Source: Pseudonocardia sulfidoxydans NBRC 16205 (GTDB taxonomy: Bacteria > Actinomycetota > Actinomycetes > Mycobacteriales > Pseudonocardiaceae). Taken from it: 36,027 bases of DNA. Shown here piece by piece: positions 29,419 through 36,027 of this stretch. The notes beneath the pieces were generated by a model. That model made no database searches. It was given only the letters and a program-made list of their open reading frames with translations, and had not been told where the DNA came from. Within the stretch, counting starts at the first letter, position 1. The number at the start of each line of letters is the position of its first letter. The stretch is from contig NZ_BJVJ01000062.1 of the NCBI RefSeq assembly GCF_007989085.1, positions 1-36,027 of the forward strand. The letters run 5' to 3'. The position numbers and the translations under genes are program-made.

Positions 29419-30630
29419 CTAGGCGTGGGTGTCAGTGGGTGTGGCGCGGGAGTGCGGGGCAGTCCGGTCGTCGCGGTAGAAGATGTCGGCGGCGGCGGCG
29501 ACGGTGTGTCCCTGGGCGCGGGCGCGGTGGACCTGGGCGAGCCAGATGACCTCTTGCTCTTCGGTCGCGGCGCCGCCGAGGGCGCCGAGATCCGCGCTGA
29601 GGTTCTCGGTCGGGTCGTCCGCGACCATCCCGGCGACTCCGATTTCCAGACACACCGCGGCGGCGAAGGCGCGGGCGCCGCTGGAGCTCAGCCCGAGCTG
29701 GCGCCCCATGCGCACCGCACGGTCGGCGTCGGCGGGCCGTACCCAGCGCTGGACCAGCCACATCCGGTCGCGGATCTCCACGACGGCCACGAACATGTCC
29801 GCTGGCCCACCCCCACCAGTCCCAGTCCCCGTCCCGGTGCCGAGGCCGGTGGGGGTGGGGGTGGGGGTGCGTTCGAACAGCCATCGGTGCAGTTCGCGGA
29901 CCTGCTGGTGCAGCAGGGCGGGGTCTTCCCCGCGCCCACGCAGCAGCGGACCGGCCCCGACGGCCAGACCGGCCGCGACGAGCAGCGCGAGACCGCCTTC
30001 GAGCACGGTGAACAGTGCCGGGTTGAGCCCGCCGCCGCGCACCAGCGCCACCACCACCAGCACGGCACCGGTAAGTGCCCAGGCCAGGACCGCGCCGGCG
30101 AGGGCGACGATCGCGGTGAGGTCGCGGCGCAGGGTTCCCGGGGCCAGGTCGCGCAGCGTCGTGGTGCTGGCCTGGGCCAGCACCACGGCGGCGGCGACAA
30201 AGAACAGGTAGAACCCCAGCAGCGAGACCAGCACACCGGTGCGCCCCAACATCGGGAGAAACCCTTGCGGGACAACGCTGGCCGGCCCTGCCCAGACACC
30301 GACGACCCATCCGGCCACCGCGACCGCCCCGGCACCGGCACCGGCACCGGCCAGCCGAGGCCGGCACCGCACCCGCAGCTGCGTGCAGGCCAGCAGTGCC
30401 GACCCGGTGATCAGCAGCAGGTTCGAGATCAGCACGCTGAGCCCGAGCCGGCCGGTGAGAATGTCCAGGGTCGCGCCGAGCGCGGCGATCCGCAGCGTCA
30501 TCCCCGCGGCCAGCACCCCGATCCACGCCACGGTGCGCAGCCGGGCCCCCCCGCGTCTCGAGCCGACCAGCACCGCGAGCCAGAGCAGCACCGCGAGGAC
30601 CTTGACGGCCGTGTCGACCGCGGTACTCAC
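29419..30630 (-). CDS. MAB_1171c-family membrane protein
   Basis: The product is 403 residues from GTG 30630; the longer frame to 30801 overlaps the upstream gene and is not coding. About seven or eight membrane segments fill residues 5-235 (for example VLAVLLWLAVLVGS, LSVLISNLLLITGSALLACT, TGVLVSLLGFYLFFVAAAVV, VALAGAVLAWALTGAVLVVV). A cytosolic C-terminal domain follows, starting at HQQVRELHRWLFERTPTPTP, with a Gly/Thr linker (GLGTGTGTGTGGGG) and helices EIRDRMWLVQRWVRPADADR onward. This layout, and the neighbours XRE and ImmA/IrrE, match the actinobacterial family annotated as MAB_1171c putative transporter. Substrate unknown; sensing of an outside signal that triggers proteolysis of the regulator is an attractive inference. 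Confidence 0.75.
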   Translation of the reverse strand: MSTAVDTAVKVLAVLLWLAVLVGSRRGGARLRTVAWIGVLAAGMTLRIAALGATLDILTGRLGLSVLISNLLLITGSALLACTQLRVRCRPRLAGAGAGAGAVAVAGWVVGVWAGPASVVPQGFLPMLGRTGVLVSLLGFYLFFVAAAVVLAQASTTTLRDLAPGTLRRDLTAIVALAGAVLAWALTGAVLVVVALVRGGGLNPALFTVLEGGLALLVAAGLAVGAGPLLRGRGEDPALLHQQVRELHRWLFERTPTPTPTGLGTGTGTGTGGGGPADMFVAVVEIRDRMWLVQRWVRPADADRAVRMGRQLGLSSSGARAFAAAVCLEIGVAGMVADDPTENLSADLGALGGAATEEQEVIWLAQVHRARAQGHTVAAAADIFYRDDRTAPHSRATPTDTHA

Positions 30631-30670
30631 CTCACCCCACCCGAGACCGGCCCGGGGCCGGGGCGCCCGC

Positions 30671-31186
30671 TCACTTGCCGCGCCGCAGGATGCCGCGGCG
30701 GGTCTTCTCCTTCGCCTCCAGCTGCCCGATGAACTCCTCGACCGCCTGCAGCGACTCCTCGTCCTGCAGATCACCCAGCCGCGCCCTGATCGCGAGCTCA
30801 CGCGGGCGGCCCTCGTGGGCAGCGATCACGTCTTTGAGCTGGGCGTGGATGCCCGCGACGGTGTCCTTCTCATCAGCGCTGCCGTTGTCGGGGTCCAGCA
30901 GCAGGTAGGCCAGCAGTGCTGAGGCCTGCCCAGGCTCGGGCTCGGTCCGCGACAGGTACTCGAACGCGCGCGCCAGGCTGGCCACGACCGACCCGGAGGG
31001 ATTGCCCCGCTCCCCTTTACGCAGCAGGTGCAGGTGCCCGACGGTGATGGCAGGACGCCCCTCCAGATGCGCCATCGCGCGCACGACCTGCCCACTCGTC
31101 CACGGATGACGTTCCCCCACCTCGTTGGGTGGCTGCCGGTAGGCGTCGAACACCACGTTCAGCCGGTCCGCGAAGGTCAGCCCCAT
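30671..31186 (-). CDS. EspR-like XRE-family regulator (third copy)
   Basis: The product is 171 residues; ATG 31186 has GAGGAG five bases upstream. FADRLNVVFDAYRQPPNEVG, then HPWTSGQVVRAMAHLEGRPA and ITVGHLHLLRKGERGNPSGS, then VVASLARAFEYL, give the same stretched XRE layout as the regulators at 1866 and 24169. The C-terminal half is helical (LLAYLLLDPDNG, AGIHAQLKDVIAAHEGRPRE, LQAVEEFIGQLEAKEKTRRG). It heads the operon with MAB_1171c-type and ImmA/IrrE genes and is divergent from the conjugation-type operon at 31431, so it may repress both sides. Confidence 0.82.
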   Translation of the reverse strand: MGLTFADRLNVVFDAYRQPPNEVGERHPWTSGQVVRAMAHLEGRPAITVGHLHLLRKGERGNPSGSVVASLARAFEYLSRTEPEPGQASALLAYLLLDPDNGSADEKDTVAGIHAQLKDVIAAHEGRPRELAIRARLGDLQDEESLQAVEEFIGQLEAKEKTRRGILRRGK

Positions 31187-31430
31187 CCCCGCTCCTCTCC
31201 GAGCATCTGTCACCGGGCGACCCGGCGCGCACACGGCCCGTCTCGCAACAAACTCGCCAGCGCGCACCGTATAGCGGCGCCTGCGCCCAGCCTTATTCAG
31301 CAGGTACCCGGGCCGGTCATCATGCCTACACCGTACAGAACCATACGGCCCGTAGCTAGAAACAACACTCCGCAGAGAAGTTCCAATATGTCATCACAGT
31401 CGACGAGAGTTTAATCTCTAGGCTACTGTC
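31187..31430. promoter_or_regulatory. Divergent promoter/operator region of XRE and conjugation operons
   Basis: This AT-richer region of 244 bases has CCGTATAGCGG at about 31268 (TATACG on the minus strand as -10 for the XRE gene) and the dyad CCGTA-cagaacca-TACGG at 31331-31348. TAGGCT at 31419-31424 lies 6 bases before the ATG of the TcpC-like gene, giving a leaderless start. The repeated CCGTA/TACGG half-sites are a candidate operator for the XRE protein. Confidence 0.5.
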
Positions 31431-32876
31431 ATGCCCGGCGGAGATGCCGTCGAACGGGTGCAGGGAAGCAGGACGGTGGGCGTGGGTCGGGGTCGGGGCA
31501 GTAGCCAGCGCGGCGGCGCCAGCCCTGCGTGGCAGATAGCCCCCGGTGTCAGCCCTCCTCCGAACCCCACTGCCACGCCGCCGCCGCCACAGCCGCAGGC
31601 ACCGCCGCAGCAGCAGCTACTGCCGCCGTCGGGGTCGCGGCTCGAACTCCCCCCGCCACCGCCTCCGCCAGCACTGCCGCGTCCGACACCACCGCCTCCT
31701 TCGACGTCGACGCAGTCTCCGCGCGTGGCCCCGGTTTCCGGCGACCGTGTACCCGGCGGGGCCGTGACGGCGGCGGCGCCACGCCCGGGACTCTCGGGGC
31801 CCGGACATGCCGCTGCCACCGGGCCTGCCTCGGCTGAGCTCCGGCCCGCTGGACTGGTGACAGGAGCTCACGGGGCACCCGCCCCGGCTGGGACACAGTC
31901 GTTGCGGGGCTTGTTCGGCGCCAGCGGCGGCCCCGGCGCCGGTGCAGGGCAGGACGGTGTCGTGGGGCAGGGCGGTGTCGTGGGACAGGGCGGTGTCGTG
32001 GGGCAGGGCGGTGTCGTGGGGCAGGGCGGTGTCGTGGGGCAGGGCGGGGCGCCGATCGCACCGATGCACGGGGGCGCTCGGTTCGTCGAGTCCGGTGGCG
32101 CGGAGCTATGGCTGCCCGACGCGACCGCTCCCGCGGTCCGATTGATCCCGCCCGCCCCGCCTGCGCGGCCCGGCCCCGCCAGGGGGCCGTTGGCGCCCCC
32201 GCCCGCATCTGGCGGGGTGGCGGCAGCATTCGCCCTGGCAGGGCGTGCTCGGCGTAGCCCCCGCCGCGGGCTCCGGCGCGGCCTCGCGACCATCCCGATC
32301 CCGACTGCCGGTGCCGCATCAGACCCTGGTCCTGCCGTTGGTCCTGCCGCTGGTCCGATCGGTGAGGGTGGGCGTGACGCGGTTGTGGCTCCGGTCGGTG
32401 AAGGCGAGGGAGCCGCCTTCGCCGCCCGGTTCGTTGCAGAGTTCCTGTCCTGGGACGAAGACGACCCGACTCGTCGCGCCCAAGTCCTACGGACCCTGCT
32501 GCGAGACCCCAGGGGCACCACCCTGGGGTGGTCGGGCGCGGGCAGACAGCGTGTGGAGCTGGTCCTTCCGGGGCGGACCCTGCGCACCGAGTGTGGTGGT
32601 CTGATCGTCGAGGTCACCGCGCGGGTGCTGAGCTTCCACCGCGTCTGTCCGCGTCCCGACATCCTCGCGTCTGCCACCGACGCCGACCCGGCGACGATGT
32701 CGTGCTGCCCGCCACCAAGTGCGGCGGGCTGGGCTGCGGGTGACTCGTCATGGACCCGCCTGGCCCCGCCCGTGGTCCGGCTGGCCACCGGCGAACTGAA
32801 AGTCGATCTGGCGTTGCAGCCCACTGCGTCCCCACGTGAGGAAAGCCCAGGCCGTCACGGAGGCACCCAGCAATGA
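31431..32876 (+). CDS. TcpC/VirB8-like conjugation protein with proline-rich N-terminus
   Basis: The product is 481 residues from ATG 31431, apparently leaderless. Residues 1-170 are Pro/Gln/Ala-rich and residues 176-205 are five copies of GVVGQG (18-bp DNA repeats). From about 330, AAFAARFVAEFLSWDEDDPT then RRAQVLRTLLRDPRGTTLGW SGAGRQRVELVLPG resembles the repeated NTF2-like domain of TcpC/VirB8 conjugation proteins of Gram-positive bacteria. No clear membrane segment was found, which is unusual for that family. Its stop overlaps the ATG of the MinD/EspI-like gene (ATGA), so the two are translationally coupled. Confidence 0.6.
   Translation: MPGGDAVERVQGSRTVGVGRGRGSSQRGGASPAWQIAPGVSPPPNPTATPPPPQPQAPPQQQLLPPSGSRLELPPPPPPPALPRPTPPPPSTSTQSPRVAPVSGDRVPGGAVTAAAPRPGLSGPGHAAATGPASAELRPAGLVTGAHGAPAPAGTQSLRGLFGASGGPGAGAGQDGVVGQGGVVGQGGVVGQGGVVGQGGVVGQGGAPIAPMHGGARFVESGGAELWLPDATAPAVRLIPPAPPARPGPARGPLAPPPASGGVAAAFALAGRARRSPRRGLRRGLATIPIPTAGAASDPGPAVGPAAGPIGEGGRDAVVAPVGEGEGAAFAARFVAEFLSWDEDDPTRRAQVLRTLLRDPRGTTLGWSGAGRQRVELVLPGRTLRTECGGLIVEVTARVLSFHRVCPRPDILASATDADPATMSCCPPPSAAGWAAGDSSWTRLAPPVVRLATGELKVDLALQPTASPREESPGRHGGTQQ
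31956..32045 (+). repeat. Five tandem 18-bp repeats inside the TcpC-like gene
   Basis: The unit GGTGTCGTGGGGCAGGGC is repeated five times at 31956-32045, with one base difference in the second copy, encoding GVVGQG repeats in frame. Copy number can change without shifting the frame. Confidence 0.9.
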
Positions 32877-34627
32877 CCGATACGTCCGCGTCCTGGATTG
32901 AGGACCCGTCTCTGATGCCGTGGCGTTTCACCCTCGACGCGCCCACGAGCACGGTGACCCTCACCCCCACGGCCCCGGCCGGTTCCACGCCGACCGCCCC
33001 GCCGACACAGCCGTCGACCCCACCGCCGCCCGATCCGTCGTCAGAACCGTCGTCAGAACCGTCGTCAGAACCGTCGTCAGAACCGTCGTCAGTGCCGCCG
33101 ACCGGATCGCCGTCGGAGCCGCCGTTGACCCCGCTGCCGACGGTGGCGGGTGTTCCGCCGTCCCCGCCCGGCGCCGCGACCCATCCAGCGCCTGAACCTG
33201 CTGCTCCTGGCGAGCAGACCGCCCCCGCCAGCTCACCGCCCGAATCGGGGCCGGATCCGGCGCAGGCCACTGTCATCGCGCTTCGCCCGGTCCGGGCGAC
33301 GCCTTCCGCCGCAGAGCAGGTCACGGCCGGACTGCCCGACCCCACACATGGTCCTGACCCCGGCTCTGGCTCGGGCACCGGCTCTGGGCCTGGTGCGGAC
33401 ACAGAGCCCGACGTCGGTACCGGCGGCAAGGCAGGGGCGCGGGCTGCAGCGGCTGAGCTGAGCGCGCCGCGGCCGCCGACGCCGCCCGCCGTCGTCACGG
33501 TCGCGCAGCCTGCCCGTCCACCCGCACCTGCCCGTCCTCCCGCACCTGCCCGTCCTCCCGCACCTGCCCGGGCACCCGCACCTGGCCCGGCTGTGTCTGT
33601 GCCGGCGGCTGGTGGTGGGTCCGTGGTCGACCCGGTTGCGGCGGCCAACGCGCAGGCGCCCACGCTCCCGGTCGGGTTCGACACCTACCTGCGCGCGCAA
33701 CTCGCCGCCGCACCGCCGCCCCGCCGCGGGGTGCGCGGGTGGGTGTACTCGTTGTCCGGTGGCCGGGTCAACCCGGGCGCCTCCGCCCGTGAGCTGGCCG
33801 AACGTGACTACCTCGACCGGATCCGCACCCCACTATCGGGCTGGCACACCGTGACCGTGGCCAGCACCAAGGGCGGAGTCGGGAAGACCACCACCTCGGC
33901 GTTGCTGGGTCTAACCCTGGCCGAGCACCGCGCCGACCGGGTCATCGCGATGGACGCCAACCCCGACGCCGGGAACCTCGCCGACCGCCTCCTGGGCCAC
34001 CCGGCCACCGCGACCGTTCGCCAGCTGCTCGACCGTCCCGACCTCGACCAGCTCGTCTCGTTCACCGACGTCGCCCGGTTCGTCAACAACGCCGGCCGGC
34101 TGCAGCTGCTGGCCTCAGATCAGGACGCGGCGAAGTCCGAGGCGTTCAACCGCGACGAGTACCGCCGGGTCCTGGCGCTGCTGGTGCGGTTCTTCAACAT
34201 CGTCATCACCGACTCGGGCACCGGGCTCATCCACTCGGCGATGACCGGGGCACTGGAGAGCACGCGCAGCCTCATCGTCACCGGCGCCCCAACCATCGAC
34301 GCCGCCGGGCACATCGACAAGACCCTGGATTCGCTGGTCGCGCACGGGTTCGACGAGCTGGTCGCCGACGCGGTCATCGTGTTGAGCTGTGACCGGCGCG
34401 CCCGCAGCGTCGACCCGGCCGCGTTGCGGTCGCACTTCGAGAACCGGTGCCGGGCGGTCGTGGAGATCCCCCGTGACCCGCATCTGACCGAGGGCGGCCA
34501 GATCTACCTCGACGCGCTGCGTCCCCGCACCCGCGCCGCGGCCCGTGAGCTTGCCGCGCTCGTGGCCGACGCGTTCACCTGGGACTTCCCCACCCCTCGG
34601 GGATTCACCACCGGACCGGGGCGGTAG
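32873..34627 (+). CDS. MinD/ParA-like ATPase of the EspI/SCO5717 type
   Basis: The product is 584 residues starting at ATG 32873, overlapping the previous stop. Residues 1-285 are a Pro/Ser/Ala-rich region with tandem repeats (EPSS units at about 55-74; PAPARP units at about 215-238). The C-terminal ATPase begins near 320: WHTVTVASTKGGVGKTTTSA (deviant Walker A), VIAMDANPDAGNLADRLL, then LVRFFNIVITDSGTGLIHSA and SLIVTGAPTIDAAGHIDKTL. It resembles the MinD-like ATPases attached to type VII secretion (EspI) and to actinobacterial conjugation clusters. With the TcpC-like protein it suggests a transfer or secretion machine rather than partition. No ParB is next to it, although a ParB is at 17174. 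Confidence 0.8.
   Translation: MTDTSASWIEDPSLMPWRFTLDAPTSTVTLTPTAPAGSTPTAPPTQPSTPPPPDPSSEPSSEPSSEPSSEPSSVPPTGSPSEPPLTPLPTVAGVPPSPPGAATHPAPEPAAPGEQTAPASSPPESGPDPAQATVIALRPVRATPSAAEQVTAGLPDPTHGPDPGSGSGTGSGPGADTEPDVGTGGKAGARAAAAELSAPRPPTPPAVVTVAQPARPPAPARPPAPARPPAPARAPAPGPAVSVPAAGGGSVVDPVAAANAQAPTLPVGFDTYLRAQLAAAPPPRRGVRGWVYSLSGGRVNPGASARELAERDYLDRIRTPLSGWHTVTVASTKGGVGKTTTSALLGLTLAEHRADRVIAMDANPDAGNLADRLLGHPATATVRQLLDRPDLDQLVSFTDVARFVNNAGRLQLLASDQDAAKSEAFNRDEYRRVLALLVRFFNIVITDSGTGLIHSAMTGALESTRSLIVTGAPTIDAAGHIDKTLDSLVAHGFDELVADAVIVLSCDRRARSVDPAALRSHFENRCRAVVEIPRDPHLTEGGQIYLDALRPRTRAAARELAALVADAFTWDFPTPRGFTTGPGR
33035..33094 (+). repeat. Tandem 12-bp repeats
   Basis: CCGTCGTCAGAA is repeated four times plus a near-copy at 33035-33094, encoding PSSE repeats in the disordered N-terminus of the ATPase. 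A second array of three 18-bp units encoding PAPARP lies at about 33520-33575. Confidence 0.85.
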
Positions 34628-34629
34628 CG

Positions 34630-36027
<1,398 letters not shown>

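Noticed and set aside
31956..32045. 18-bp repeats as a possible CRISPR array
   Set aside because: The repeats are contiguous with no spacers and encode in-frame GVVGQG units.
32873..34627. MinD-like ATPase as ParA partner of the ParB at 17174
   Set aside because: It is 14 kb away, coupled to a TcpC-like gene and has the long Pro-rich N-terminus of EspI-type proteins; partition cannot be excluded but is less likely.

Overview
High-GC DNA with GTG and ATG starts, a WhiB-family regulator, DUF4192, DUF3560 and DUF932 proteins, EspR-like XRE regulators and a MAB_1171c-type membrane protein points to an actinomycete, perhaps Pseudonocardiales (a guess, not tested). The gene set (MobF relaxase, ParB, SSB, primase-polymerase, VirB8/TcpC-like and MinD/EspI-like proteins) is that of a conjugative plasmid or integrative conjugative element.

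Layout: 1-2050 holds the end of an unknown gene, a DUF3800-like protein and an EspR-like regulator. 2064-2886 holds a PP2C phosphatase remnant and a hypothetical gene. 2887-7632 is the relaxase/helicase, followed by a 560-base non-coding region with clustered inverted repeats (candidate oriT) and a divergent coiled-coil gene. 8792-22416 is a long run of minus-strand plasmid-maintenance genes in short units separated by strong hairpin terminators: 51-aa protein and zinc-finger protein; SSB, WhiB, PrimPol and a PD-(D/E)XK-like nuclease; 49-aa and 170-aa proteins and DUF4192; ParB with two coupled small genes; DUF932 and DUF3560; and a 75-aa protein. 22725-28720 is accessory DNA (S4-like mini-protein, third XRE regulator, membrane coiled-coil protein, and a lower-GC patch with a secreted protein and a lipoprotein). 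28796-31186 is an XRE / MAB_1171c / ImmA-IrrE operon. 31431-36027 is a plus-strand conjugation-type operon: TcpC-like, MinD/EspI-like ATPase, and a secreted protein running off the window.

The most interesting signal is a family of about 200-nt non-coding leader elements at the heads of the minus-strand units. Four copies (starts at 10169, 13903, 16253 and 22416) share five blocks in the same order and spacing, including a closing long-range pairing whose end base pair co-varies between copies, a long hairpin, a mini-hairpin and a near-invariant GATGAACCC-type box. Two diverged relatives precede parB and the DUF932 gene. This looks like a cis-acting structured RNA (or a composite operator) that could co-regulate an element-wide regulon; I cannot name a known family for it.
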